Shown here piece after piece: positions 53,207 through 62,642 of a stretch of 64,000 nucleotides of DNA. Position numbers and translations under genes: made by a program. Position 1 is the first letter of the stretch; every line of letters begins with the position of its first letter. This DNA is from Planctomycetaceae bacterium (lineage in GTDB: Bacteria; Planctomycetota; Planctomycetia; Pirellulales; Pirellulaceae), in contig PBNZ01000021.1 in the NCBI GenBank assembly GCA_002723275.1, positions 111,931 to 175,930 of the forward strand. Reading direction: 5' to 3'. The notes beneath the pieces were generated by a model. The model saw nothing but the letters and a program-made list of their open reading frames with translations, was not told the DNA's origin and did no database searches.

Positions 53207-56200
53207 CTACCGCTGTTGCAATTCAGAATCCTGTTCGTTCTGACTGATCCGATCAGTACCCGACGAGAGATAAGCAAACAGGTCGGTAATCTCCTGCAGA
53301 GTCAACGAATCAAGCAGTCCGGACGGCATCGCCGACGTGCGACTGGGTTCGGATTCATCAATTTCGGCTCTTTGGATTCTGACTTTTTGCCCATTGGCCT
53401 GAAGCACGACGACTTCATCTTCACCGGCAGGAGCAACAATTCCGGTAAAGGTACGACCATCTTCCGTAAAGAGGGTTTGGGCCGCATATTGATCGGAAAT
53501 TATCTTCGACGGATAGATAATCGAATCTAGGATTTCTTTCGTTAGAAAACGCTTGCGAACGGTCGTCAGATCCGGCCCCATTGACTCACCCACCGTTTCG
53601 AAACGATGACATTTAGCACATTCAATTTTTTCGAAGACTAACCGACCGTTGTCGACGGATCCCGTCGATTCAAGTTGAGCACTTTCTAGATGTTTGAGGA
53701 GGGCATCGTAATCCCATTTGCCACCGGTCGTTGCTGCGAGTTCAGGTAGTGGTTCTTCCGGAAAAGTGTCTACGAACCATGCTTTCCACGCTCCAAGTGC
53801 TTTATCCGAGGGGATCGTCGTATCGGACATCGCATAGCCTTGCCATTTTTCAAGTAAAGCAATGGCCTGCAAAGCGTCTTGGTTACCCAGCTGCTGGGCG
53901 ACCAAAAGGAGCTGCCGATAGCTTTCGGCCTTCTTGGCCTTCCGGTCGACCGTTTTCAACCGAGAGATCACGTGGACAGCCGACTGATTATCCAACACCG
54001 GCAGACTTCGGACCAACACATCCCAGTTATCTCCCTGAGGTGCTTCTGCCAGTCCTAAAGCGACTTCGACTCGGCGCGACGGATCACGATCGAAAACCTC
54101 TCGCAGATAAGCAAATGCCGAGTCACTCCCATCGCGAGCCAACACGGCAACGATTCCTACTTTTAATCGCCTGATCGTTTCGCTGTTGTTATCACCGGCC
54201 ATCAATTGTTCATCGAGGTCTTTGATCTGGTCCACTTGTTCATCTGAAAGATCATCAGGCAAGCGGAACAGGGCCGCCAGAGCGGCGCCCGGAACACGGG
54301 CCCCCTGCTCAAGGACCGCAGTGATCTCTTCATCGGTAAAGGTCTTACCGAAATCGCGTGCTACATTCTGCAGATAGCCGGGCAGACTGTTGCCGCTTTG
54401 CGAAGAGGCGTTCAATTGCTCGAAGATTGCCAGCTTTTCTGTGGTGGTCCAATTGGCGGGAATCCGTGTGAGATGAATCGCCAGATGCAGACGTTCTACA
54501 TCCGGAATATCGCTTTGGAGTTCGGCCAGATAGCGATCTTTGATCGTTCCCATTTGCAGATAGGCCAGCAAGCGAATCAGCTCACGATTAATCACGTGGC
54601 TACTCGATGGATACTCTTCACTCAGCCGTTGTCGGAGCAGAGGCACATCCGTCCGAGTCAATTCACCTCGCAACAGGGCTAACTGTTGGACCCGCAATAA
54701 ATCAATAAAGTTTTGATCGTTGATAAATCCATCCATCAGTACCATTGTTCGATTCAGAATCGCCTTGGCCGTTTCAGGATCCGGATCGGCGATCAGTACG
54801 GCTGTTGAAGCACGCAGGAACAGTGGGTGATCATCCGTCGTTAAGACCTGTTCGATCCAACCGTTTTTGGGCATCCGTTCGAGCATCCGTCGCGCGACCC
54901 ATGCTTCGGAGCGGTCCTTCGCGACCAACATGTGCTTGATTCGGTCGAAAGTTGGCAAATGACCCATCCGGACCATCGCCTCACAGGCATGCCGCCGTAC
55001 GAGTGGATCCTGATCATTGAGTAATTCAGTAAGACGCTGAGCCGCCTCAGCTTCTTCCAAGAGTCCAAGTTCGTAGACAGCCTGCCGTCTCACGGACGAA
55101 TCCTGGTCCTGGGTCAAGGCTAGCAACATTTTCAAGTCCGGATTGGGCCCCATCCATCTCATGATACGGAGCGCTTGCACGCGTTCCGCAGGATCGCGTT
55201 CGGTACTCAGAGCTGCTTGCGTGATCTCAGCGTCCCAGCGATCACCGAGTTGTTGGCGGATTTGTGCGACCCGTTGCCGCGCCCAGCTGCTATTGATTTG
55301 CGGTTGCTTGACAACTCGATCAATCCCCTCTCCTAGATCGGATTCAGCGTAACGATTCCCCTTCCAGGACACTCGATAGATATTTCCAGCGGTACCCCGT
55401 CCACCCGTTGCCAGATACAAAGCTCCATCGGGTCCCACCTCAACGTCGGTGACGTTCAGTGGAGTCCCTCGGATAAAGGTTTTGGGACGAGCGTGATAAG
55501 TTGCGCCATCCGGTTTGAGTCGAATCGCGAGTACTTCACCTTCCGTCCAATCGCAGGAGAAAACAGTGTTTCGATACTCTTCAGGAAAGGTTTTGTGTTC
55601 GTAAATCGTGATGCCGGAAGGCGATCCACGCCCCGTATCCGCAATCCCCGACATCCCATCGAGATGGCTTTCTGGCCACTTGGACCAGCCACTTCGCCAT
55701 CCAAACTCGGCCCCGGAAATGACGTGATAAAGACGAGTTGGGCGGGACCAGGTCGTCCCCTCATCAGACTCCATATCCGAATCGTGCGTAAAAATTTCAC
55801 CACTGGCGTTAATCGCTAAATCGTAGGCATTGCGAAGCCCGCCGGCGATCAATTCAACCTGTTCACCCTGGGGATCACAACGGAAAATAACACCACCCGG
55901 CGCTTTGATGCCCGCCGCGTGACCGCCCGGATCCTCAAGTTTCGGTTGGAGCAAATCTCCTTCGTAATAATGCTGGTACGGACTCGCCGCATCAGCCTTC
56001 ACCTCAAGCTGAGAATGGTTACCGACCACTCCGTAAATCAGACCGTCCGGTCCAAGCATCAGTCCATGCGGACCGTGCTCAATGTTTTTCCCTTCGAACT
56101 TCAACAACAATTCCACTTTGTCGAGAAAAGCGTTTTGGCTTGAATCCGTAAGTCGATAGAGGCCAGATCCTTGAGGACCTTGGCCGGTGACGTAAACCGC

Positions 56201-57118
56201 TCCGTTAACCGCAAGAATACCGTGGCAGTTTTTGACACCGTCTGCATATTCACGCACCTTCGAGAAGCTGCCGTCTTCGTTGTTTCCATACAGCAACAAT
56301 AACGAGCCGTTTTCCTTCGAGGCGATGATGTGCCCAAATTCATTGAAGGTCATCGCGATCAACGAACCTACATCCCGGTGTCCCGCAACCTGCTCCAATT
56401 CAAACTCGCGAGGCACTTCGAGCTGTTCACCAGAAGCCGGTAGCCGTACGAGCGTTCGTTGAGATCCTGACGCCGATGGCGTCTTGTCATCATTCGCAGC
56501 AACGGGTCTTGTTGACTGCTCGGCAGACTCTTTCTCCGCGGTCCGCTCTTGCCGTCGGCGGTCCTGTTGCTGTTTCACTGCGAAATCGGAAAATTCGCCG
56601 ATGCGTCTGGCTTGCGTCCAACGTCGGTCCGAATACGAATTACGATTCCAGAGAGGCAGCGGTGACAAGGATGTTCTCCAGTTTCCATCCGTCACCAGCG
56701 TTACTTGTTGATCTCCCGGTTGGCTCGCGACAAGTCTTAACGCCAGACCCGCAGTCGATCCCTTGCGGTTCAGTACCTTGACTGCAATGAGATTCTCACC
56801 CGAACGCACATGTTGACTCGCGTCCAAAGAGACGATGCCGCGTTCGTTCGTGCCCTCTCCAAGCTTCCTGCCATTGATATAAATCTCGAATGCGTCGTCA
56901 GCCGCGATTCCGATTCGTGCTCCGGTCATGTCAGCGGGCAGCCGCACAACGTGGCGAAAGTAACAGGCCGTTGTCGGAACATGGCCTGGATTATGGGCGG
57001 AGGACCAGATCCATTGAGGCACCGGCTCGGAATACTGCCAACCGTAACAAAAGGAAGCAATCACGCTGCTCACCAGCAACGTAAGGAGGATTGTCGGTCG
57101 CGATTTTCGCAGAGTCAT
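53207..57118 (-). CDS. PVC-type membrane-bound dehydrogenase with HEAT repeats and C-terminal heme domain
   Basis: 1303 residues with a signal peptide (ILLTLLVSSVIASFCYG). Order: a galactose-binding-like N-domain (GARIGIAADDAFEIYINGRK, about 30-150), a low-complexity linker, an L-sorbosone/glucose-dehydrogenase-like propeller (about 240-590, with GPHGLMLGPDGLIYG and DVEVGPDGALYLATGG), HEAT repeats (about 610-1090), and the PVC-type heme-binding domain with CAKCH at 1167 and the Met ligand in SAMPSGLLD. The ATG has GAGGTGA upstream. This type oxidises sugars or alcohols and passes electrons to the attached cytochrome c. Substrate unknown; no transporter or partner is next to it. Confidence 0.88.
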   Translation of the reverse strand: MTLRKSRPTILLTLLVSSVIASFCYGWQYSEPVPQWIWSSAHNPGHVPTTACYFRHVVRLPADMTGARIGIAADDAFEIYINGRKLGEGTNERGIVSLDASQHVRSGENLIAVKVLNRKGSTAGLALRLVASQPGDQQVTLVTDGNWRTSLSPLPLWNRNSYSDRRWTQARRIGEFSDFAVKQQQDRRRQERTAEKESAEQSTRPVAANDDKTPSASGSQRTLVRLPASGEQLEVPREFELEQVAGHRDVGSLIAMTFNEFGHIIASKENGSLLLLYGNNEDGSFSKVREYADGVKNCHGILAVNGAVYVTGQGPQGSGLYRLTDSSQNAFLDKVELLLKFEGKNIEHGPHGLMLGPDGLIYGVVGNHSQLEVKADAASPYQHYYEGDLLQPKLEDPGGHAAGIKAPGGVIFRCDPQGEQVELIAGGLRNAYDLAINASGEIFTHDSDMESDEGTTWSRPTRLYHVISGAEFGWRSGWSKWPESHLDGMSGIADTGRGSPSGITIYEHKTFPEEYRNTVFSCDWTEGEVLAIRLKPDGATYHARPKTFIRGTPLNVTDVEVGPDGALYLATGGRGTAGNIYRVSWKGNRYAESDLGEGIDRVVKQPQINSSWARQRVAQIRQQLGDRWDAEITQAALSTERDPAERVQALRIMRWMGPNPDLKMLLALTQDQDSSVRRQAVYELGLLEEAEAAQRLTELLNDQDPLVRRHACEAMVRMGHLPTFDRIKHMLVAKDRSEAWVARRMLERMPKNGWIEQVLTTDDHPLFLRASTAVLIADPDPETAKAILNRTMVLMDGFINDQNFIDLLRVQQLALLRGELTRTDVPLLRQRLSEEYPSSSHVINRELIRLLAYLQMGTIKDRYLAELQSDIPDVERLHLAIHLTRIPANWTTTEKLAIFEQLNASSQSGNSLPGYLQNVARDFGKTFTDEEITAVLEQGARVPGAALAALFRLPDDLSDEQVDQIKDLDEQLMAGDNNSETIRRLKVGIVAVLARDGSDSAFAYLREVFDRDPSRRVEVALGLAEAPQGDNWDVLVRSLPVLDNQSAVHVISRLKTVDRKAKKAESYRQLLLVAQQLGNQDALQAIALLEKWQGYAMSDTTIPSDKALGAWKAWFVDTFPEEPLPELAATTGGKWDYDALLKHLESAQLESTGSVDNGRLVFEKIECAKCHRFETVGESMGPDLTTVRKRFLTKEILDSIIYPSKIISDQYAAQTLFTEDGRTFTGIVAPAGEDEVVVLQANGQKVRIQRAEIDESEPSRTSAMPSGLLDSLTLQEITDLFAYLSSGTDRISQNEQDSELQQR

Positions 57119-57432
57119 GCACTCACCTCACTGAGTTACCATCGGAACTTCTCGAGGATGTTCGAGTTCGAGAAGGTCGCGAACGGTACCAGCAAGATGG
57201 ATCGTAATGCAACAGCTTTTTCTTGATGCTAGCTTGCATCAGCTGACGGTTCGACCAGCCAGCACGCCACTCGATGTCGATCCGCATACTCGACTAACGG
57301 TGGTATTTCTTCGCGACAGCGGGATTCGATGAGCGACAGCAGCATCGCGCTCGCGCCGATCATCCGGCATGCTACTAAGATCAAGCGAGCGTCTCCAGAT
57401 CACGCATCATGTCCCCCCAGAACGGAGAAGGT
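57119..57432. other. Intergenic region, no gene supported
   Basis: 314 bases between the PVC-type dehydrogenase start and the end of the secretion operon. No repeat or strong hairpin with T tail was noticed, and the plus-strand ORFs here have no recognisable features. Confidence 0.45.
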
Positions 57433-57822
57433 TCATGTAGGTCGACCAAGTTTTGAGGTGATACGAATGCACACAGTCAAGACAATCAAAATCCCAGACC
57501 CAATCAAACAACTCATCGTGACCTGTTCAAAATCATTAGTGACGACGATCGGTCCTAGAAAGGCTCCCGTAAATATTCCGACAAACATTCCCCAGCCGAT
57601 ACCGCGACGACGCCGATAATGATAGAGCCCGATCAGGGCTCCGAGAAACATCCCCAAAATGGCCAGGACGATCATCCACGCCACCAGATCGCCATAATCA
57701 ATGTCTCCGCCAGCCACGAATACCGGTGCCACTAATGAAAAGAGTACCGCAGCAACAGCAACGATGTAGAACACGGCCGACAATGGATATTTGCTCTTCA
57801 TGTGCGTTGAACCCGTGGACAT
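57433..57822 (-). CDS. Small membrane protein, function unknown
   Basis: 129 residues with about four hydrophobic helices (LSAVFYIVAVAAVLFSLVA, LVAWMIVLAILGMFLGALIG, IGWGMFVGIFTGAFLGPI, SCLIGSGILIVLTVCI) and a basic HYRRRR loop. The ATG at 57822 has AGGAAG about 6 bases upstream; the TTG before it is dispensable. It starts 8 bases after the DUF1559 gene stop and is the last gene of the secretion/pseudopilus operon. Unrecognised family. Confidence 0.65.
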   Translation of the reverse strand: MSTGSTHMKSKYPLSAVFYIVAVAAVLFSLVAPVFVAGGDIDYGDLVAWMIVLAILGMFLGALIGLYHYRRRRGIGWGMFVGIFTGAFLGPIVVTNDFEQVTMSCLIGSGILIVLTVCIRITSKLGRPT

Positions 57823-57830
57823 CAAGCTTC

Positions 57831-58973
57831 CTAATCGATTAAACGTGAGTCGATCACCTGACCATCGTTCCGCCCGCCCATACTTTTGTAGACGGCAGGA
57901 TCAATATCGTCGGTGATATATTTGATGTGTCCGTCTGCGAATGCGAAGTTAGCCCCACCCAGGTGATGGCTTCCAAATCCACCGACGTAAAGCCCCGCTG
58001 TTTTGGTAGCCGCCCAGGGATCGTCAGGAGAAATCTTCTCCTGGGTGACGATCACATCAAACTTTTCAATCGGTCCTTCATCTTCTTCTTCGGCATTCAC
58101 AAATTCGCCCGGAGCATCGGCATCATCACCCGGGAATTCACCGTCCTCGGTGGACTCGCTCGTCTCCGATTCCGCTTCATCAGACAATTCTTCATCATCA
58201 AATTCGTCATCGAATGCAGCATCCGATTCGTCAGAGTTCTCCCACGGCTCAGATTCTTGCGAGCCGTCCGGATCAAAATTCTCGATCGTTTCTCGGCTTA
58301 GCGTCTGGACAGCAGTCGCCATAGGCCCGGTTCGATTGGGCAGAGTCCCCGTATTACGTAACGAAGATCTCGCCCCCGTCATCCAACCCATCGTATTAAT
58401 CTCCGGCGTATGTTTTTCGCCAATTATTAAGGTGTATTGCGCCCCATCAGTAATTTCGTCTCGAGCAATCCGGCTATTCAAGAAAAGGATCCCGCGATTG
58501 TCACTATTGATCGGAGCCTCCGCATCGTGATGAACTCCGGCATAATCCGTGGTGCCGACACCCGATGACCCATAGGGCGACGAAGGACATTTCAACGCTT
58601 CCATCTGAATGTAACGGACCGGTTGATTCTCTTTCGCATAGACACTCTTCTCATGGTCGATCATCCGGTAGATCGTTCCCTCTTCGATGAACGGCAGTAC
58701 CTGAATGATCCAACTATGGTGGAAGCCTTGAGGCTGACTGATAATCGGCGCCTGCACGGGATCGATGACCCCGGAGGGGAAATGTCCTCTCGAGAGATTG
58801 TAACTCTGCAGTCCAAGGGCAAGTTGCGACACCTTACTCATGCATTGAGTCCGCCTTGCGCTTTCTCGCATGGCGCTAATCGCTGGTAACAGCATCAACA
58901 CGAGAATGGCAATGATCGCAATCACGACCAGGAGTTCAACCAATGTGAATCCTATATTGTTTCTTGGTTTCAT
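57831..58973 (-). CDS. DUF1559 pseudopilin-like protein with acidic insert
   Basis: 380 residues. The type IV prepilin N-terminus is canonical: GFTLVELLVVIAIIAILVL, with Glu at position +5, cut by prepilin peptidase after Gly8. The rest follows the planctomycete DUF1559 pattern: RRTQCMSKVSQLALGLQSYN, SWIIQVLPFIEEG, CPSSP, and the C-terminal HHLGGANFAFADGHIKYI. A strongly acidic, low-complexity stretch at about residues 230-302 interrupts the domain, which is unusual. Its ATG overlaps the upstream gene as ATGA. It is the only DUF1559 protein here and probably the major pseudopilin of this secretion machine. Confidence 0.92.
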   Translation of the reverse strand: MKPRNNIGFTLVELLVVIAIIAILVLMLLPAISAMRESARRTQCMSKVSQLALGLQSYNLSRGHFPSGVIDPVQAPIISQPQGFHHSWIIQVLPFIEEGTIYRMIDHEKSVYAKENQPVRYIQMEALKCPSSPYGSSGVGTTDYAGVHHDAEAPINSDNRGILFLNSRIARDEITDGAQYTLIIGEKHTPEINTMGWMTGARSSLRNTGTLPNRTGPMATAVQTLSRETIENFDPDGSQESEPWENSDESDAAFDDEFDDEELSDEAESETSESTEDGEFPGDDADAPGEFVNAEEEDEGPIEKFDVIVTQEKISPDDPWAATKTAGLYVGGFGSHHLGGANFAFADGHIKYITDDIDPAVYKSMGGRNDGQVIDSRLID

Positions 58974-59389
58974 TCGTTCGGTGTCTCCACGGCGTAAATC
59001 GCTCGCCTTTCAGTTCTTATTCCTAGGTCGCGATCTGGATAGACGGCCACCACTCGAATTGACTTAAGCTGACCCTCTTTCGACTCAACGACGATCTCAG
59101 CTCGTCCAGCCCGATTATCGGGAAGATTGTCAAACGAAATCAGCCAATCTTCACCCTGATAGTCGAGATCTGAGTCCAAACGTTGACGGGCTAATTCAAT
59201 CGCAGACTCAGCAATTTGCTGAGATTGTACTTTCTGCTGTCGCTGGATCACTCGCTGATGGAACACGACGGCACGTTGCACGATCACGACCAACAATAAC
59301 GTGGCGATCGTCATGCCGACGAGGACCATCGCCAAGGCAAAGCCATTTCTACGGCCCGATCGTCTTTTCGAGGAACGGCTTCTGATCAT
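58970..59389 (-). CDS. Minor pseudopilin-like protein (GspK/PilX type)
   Basis: 139 residues: a basic leader and a long hydrophobic helix (GFALAMVLVGMTIATLLLVV), then an alpha/beta part. The Glu normally at +5 of pseudopilins is missing (Met here), as in the GspK/PilX-type tip subunits. AESAIELARQRLDSD is the typical PilX/GspK follow-on helix. It is much shorter than true GspK (about 300 residues). It overlaps the neighbours on both sides by 4 bases (ATGA). Confidence 0.75.
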   Translation of the reverse strand: MIRSRSSKRRSGRRNGFALAMVLVGMTIATLLLVVIVQRAVVFHQRVIQRQQKVQSQQIAESAIELARQRLDSDLDYQGEDWLISFDNLPDNRAGRAEIVVESKEGQLKSIRVVAVYPDRDLGIRTERRAIYAVETPNE

Positions 59390-59904
59390 GGCTCCACTTT
59401 TCCGTCCGTGACCGCGACGATCGGGATGAGCTCTTGCTCAGCAACGACAATCATGGCAAACCGTCGCTCCGGGGAAAAACGCATTCGAAAATACGTCCGA
59501 CCGTTGTTTTCCACTCGCTCCCAAATCACTCTGGTATCCCTGGGCAAGCGAAATCCTTCTCGACTGATCCTCTGATCCCCGCGTTTTTCAGTACGCACCA
59601 GGGACCGACCCACGAGGGCATATTCGATTTGTTGTTCCGTTTCTTGATTGATCAAGAGGCGATTTGACAGCGGATCCGATAACTGGACTTCGCGAGCACC
59701 ACGAATGTCTTGACGAAATTGGTCCGTGAGGCGGGAAACCGACTCGACTTGAACGACCTGCTCTCGAGTCTGGTTCTCCATCCTCAACATATTCACAATG
59801 ACATTGGTCGAGATCGCAAGAATCAGGGATCCGATTGCGAAGACACCGACGAGTTCAAGAAGCGTGATGCCCGAACGGCGACATTGTTTAGGTGGTTGCG
59901 TCAT
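59386..59904 (-). CDS. Minor pseudopilin-like protein (GspJ type)
   Basis: About 172 residues. The prepilin start is SGITLLELVGVFAIGSLIL with Glu at +5, followed by a helix (SRLTDQFRQDIRGAREV) and a beta-rich domain, as in GspJ. The ATG at 59904 is chosen: GGAGG lies 7 bases upstream and it overlaps the previous gene as ATGA; a TTG at 59928 would only add a leader. GspJ sits near the tip of the pseudopilus in type II secretion. Confidence 0.8.
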   Translation of the reverse strand: MTQPPKQCRRSGITLLELVGVFAIGSLILAISTNVIVNMLRMENQTREQVVQVESVSRLTDQFRQDIRGAREVQLSDPLSNRLLINQETEQQIEYALVGRSLVRTEKRGDQRISREGFRLPRDTRVIWERVENNGRTYFRMRFSPERRFAMIVVAEQELIPIVAVTDGKVEP

Positions 59905-60320
59905 GGCAATGCCTCCGCGAATCTCCAACCGACGAGCCGGTAAGGTCTTAATGACTCAATTTCGGTCACTGGCAAAACGGAAAGTTCAAATCTTTTGCCG
60001 GGTGCCGGCGTTGCGACCTCCGTCACGTTCAAATCCAAGACCCATCGATCTAAGCCTGGCCCGATGATTTGCGAAAATTCTGGTCGATTCAACACCGAGT
60101 CGTCCAGATCGTCGTAGGGCAGGGCGGAGATAATTTCGAAGACACTATTGGCGATTTCAACATTGGCCAGACGACGTTGGCCCGTAAGATTTTGTTGCAG
60201 GCTAATCGACATCATCTGGGCGACCAGGGCCAAGGTCACCCCGACCAGGAGGATCGCCACCAATAACTCAACAAAAGTGAAGCCGTGCCTTTTTCGTTTT
60301 TTCGAGTGGAAATTATTCAT
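59901..60320 (-). CDS. Minor pseudopilin-like protein (GspI type)
   Basis: 139 residues with a canonical prepilin N-terminus, HGFTFVELLVAILLVGVTL, after a basic leader (KKRKR). The following helix (NLTGQRRLANVEIANSVFEI) and short C-terminal beta domain match GspI-type minor pseudopilins. Overlaps both neighbours by 4 bases. Confidence 0.8.
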   Translation of the reverse strand: MNNFHSKKRKRHGFTFVELLVAILLVGVTLALVAQMMSISLQQNLTGQRRLANVEIANSVFEIISALPYDDLDDSVLNRPEFSQIIGPGLDRWVLDLNVTEVATPAPGKRFELSVLPVTEIESLRPYRLVGWRFAEALP

Positions 60321-61549
60321 CGAGCTAACGCCTCAATGACACTGGCAATTGGCATCAGCATCCCGATCGCAAAAAACGCGATTGGGATCCCCAACCCTAG
60401 CGCAAATAGCGGTCCAACGAAACGGGCCAACGCTGCGGTTCGATATTTGAAGCGGCGTGACTTCGCGTCAGCCAGCTCTCGGCACGCCCATTCAAGATTA
60501 TCAACGCGTTGCGCAGCCTTAAGGACAGCCGCGTCAGTCGCTGAAACGAGCCTACCGGTAAGCAGACTGTCACACCAATCCGCGCCTTGTCGAACTCGCT
60601 CGCCGGCGGCGGCTAACTTAGCTCCGACGTGAGGCACTGGATACCAATGAGCTAACAGATCGATGGTCTGATCGATGGGTCGTTTCTGGGCCAGTCCACT
60701 GGCCAATGATCTCAAGATGATCGCGGTATCCATGCGACCCCAAAAGCGGCCGATGAATGGCAGGGTTGGCAATCGAAATCCCAGATATCCGAGCAAGGCG
60801 TAACAGAGGAGGGCCATGGAAAGCATGGCTAATGGCAAGCCTAAGAACCAATAATTTCCGATCCAATGTCCAGATTGGATGAGCATATTCGTAATGCTCG
60901 GCATCTCAACGTCAAAATCGGCCGTGATCGCCTGATAGGTCGGCAGGATGCGAATCACCGTGAAGAAGAAGATGAGGATCATGGCATTGAGGACACAGAA
61001 GAAATAAAGCAGTCCACCGTAAGCGGCATTTGCCGCCACGACAGCCTGGTTTCGATCCTGTGCAGCTTCCTTTAGGGTGATCGCCAAAGTGTCTGTCGCA
61101 AATCCGAGACGAGCTGCCAGAATCCCTTCCGACGGCAAAGTATTCCTGGAATGATCAAGAGCATTCGGCAGCGACATTCCTTGCTCCAGATAGTCTGCCA
61201 ACGCGGCGCCACGGCGACCCATTTCATCCGTTCGGCCGGCCGCGTAGGACCGCGCCGCCTGAGAAAGTGGAATTCCCTTTTCCGCAGCGATCGCCAATAG
61301 CCAAAGCAAGGTGCATCTTTCGGATTGTCGATATCGCGACACAACCATGCCGCCAATGATCAACGAAACAAAAAACAGCAGCGGCCCAAAAACAACACCG
61401 AAGCTTAAGTAGAACAGCACCCAAGCTCCGAGCGTCATCACCAGCATCATGGAATCGTCACGTCCGCGCATGTGGCGTCCGTAAAACTGCTGGAGACTCC
61501 AAAGCAGGATTACTGCGAACAAGGGAACGGCGATCAGGTGAAGGTACAT
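60317..61549 (-). CDS. GspF-type inner-membrane platform protein, third copy
   Basis: 410 residues. Type II secretion/type IV pilus F domains show as LWLLAIAAEKGIPLSQAARSY (first) and IILRSLASGLAQKRPIDQTI (second), each with the following ARLGFATDTLAITLKEA or VLKAAQRVDNLEWACREL region. Extra N-terminal helices (LIAVPLFAVILLWSL, VLFYLSFGVVFGPLLFFV) distinguish it from its two upstream paralogs. GspF anchors the ATPase to the pseudopilus base. It starts 4 bases after the preceding gspF-like gene and overlaps the gspI-like gene by 4. Confidence 0.88.
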   Translation of the reverse strand: MYLHLIAVPLFAVILLWSLQQFYGRHMRGRDDSMMLVMTLGAWVLFYLSFGVVFGPLLFFVSLIIGGMVVSRYRQSERCTLLWLLAIAAEKGIPLSQAARSYAAGRTDEMGRRGAALADYLEQGMSLPNALDHSRNTLPSEGILAARLGFATDTLAITLKEAAQDRNQAVVAANAAYGGLLYFFCVLNAMILIFFFTVIRILPTYQAITADFDVEMPSITNMLIQSGHWIGNYWFLGLPLAMLSMALLCYALLGYLGFRLPTLPFIGRFWGRMDTAIILRSLASGLAQKRPIDQTIDLLAHWYPVPHVGAKLAAAGERVRQGADWCDSLLTGRLVSATDAAVLKAAQRVDNLEWACRELADAKSRRFKYRTAALARFVGPLFALGLGIPIAFFAIGMLMPIASVIEALAR

Positions 61550-61553
61550 CGGA

Positions 61554-62600
61554 CTAAAACGCCAAATATTGAATCAAGGAAAGCAAGGGCGTGAACAAAC
61601 CCAGTAGCAATGCGACTACAAAACCCCCGATCAACAGAAACATGACCGGTGGCAAAATCGACAAGAGTAATCGGGACCTCAGATCAATCTGCCCTTCAAA
61701 CAACTCGTAAACAATACGCAACGAATCGGGAAGCTTGTCATTCTGTTCGCCCAGGCGAATGACCGGGATCATATGGGGAGGAACTTGATCAGACGACACC
61801 ATCGCATCCGCCAGAGACCGTCCGTTCTCAACTTGATTAGCAAGCTCGTGGGTCACTGCAGCAACGTTGGCATTACGTACCGCAATGGCGGTCAACCGGA
61901 GAGACTCGCCTAACGGGACTTCCTGCATTAACAGTAATCGCAATAACTCAGAGAACTCAGCAAACCCCTGCCACTGCATGATCTTGCCAAAACCAGGAAT
62001 GGTCGCCACCACCTGCATCCAGCTGGCAGATCCCCCCAAAACTCGAATCAAAATAGCAATGAGTAAAGCACCCACCATGGCACCGACCACATATTGCCAA
62101 CCGATTTTGGAAAACCAAATCAGACTCAGTGTCGATTGAGATAATTCAACTTCGAATTCCAAATAGATCCGATTCAATTCAGGAATTACCCCGAACAAAA
62201 CGATCGCCAACACGATGCCCATCAGGCCGATCAGGCAGAGCGGATAAAACAGGACCGACCAGATTTGCCGCGACTGATCCTGACTCGATCGATAATGGTC
62301 CGTCAGTTGAAGCAGAACCTCGGGAAGCTTTCCAGCACGTGCTCCAGCTTGTATTAATCCAGACAGATAGGTCGGAATACGAAGACCACTCGACACCAAT
62401 CCCTCATCCAGCGTTTTGCCATGTTCGATGCAATCCGCCAACTGAGAGAGTCCCGTTCGTACTCTCAGATTCGAAACATCAGTGGCAGCCGCGCGCAGAC
62501 CGTCGGAAAGTGGAAGATTCGATTCGGTGATACGAACGATTTCTTCAGTGAGCTCCGTCACCTCTTCGGTCGAGAGAAATTCGCTGCCTTTGCGTTTCAT
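61554..62600 (-). CDS. GspF-type inner-membrane platform protein, second copy
   Basis: About 348 residues. Two GspF domains: EEIVRITESNLPLSDGLRAA with GLIQAGARAGKLPEVLLQLTD, and FSELLRLLLMQEVPLGESLR with PVIRLGEQNDKLPDSLRIV, each followed by membrane helices (FYPLCLIGLMGIVLAIVLFG, ILPPVMFLLIGGFVVALLLG). The ATG at 62600 has AGGTC about 8 bases upstream; the TTG at 62639 gives an unlikely extra leader. This copy keeps the most canonical GspF pattern. Confidence 0.9.
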   Translation of the reverse strand: MKRKGSEFLSTEEVTELTEEIVRITESNLPLSDGLRAAATDVSNLRVRTGLSQLADCIEHGKTLDEGLVSSGLRIPTYLSGLIQAGARAGKLPEVLLQLTDHYRSSQDQSRQIWSVLFYPLCLIGLMGIVLAIVLFGVIPELNRIYLEFEVELSQSTLSLIWFSKIGWQYVVGAMVGALLIAILIRVLGGSASWMQVVATIPGFGKIMQWQGFAEFSELLRLLLMQEVPLGESLRLTAIAVRNANVAAVTHELANQVENGRSLADAMVSSDQVPPHMIPVIRLGEQNDKLPDSLRIVYELFEGQIDLRSRLLLSILPPVMFLLIGGFVVALLLGLFTPLLSLIQYLAF

Positions 62601-62642
62601 CAATTGACCTGCACCCAAGAAAAAGCGACACCACGCCAAATC

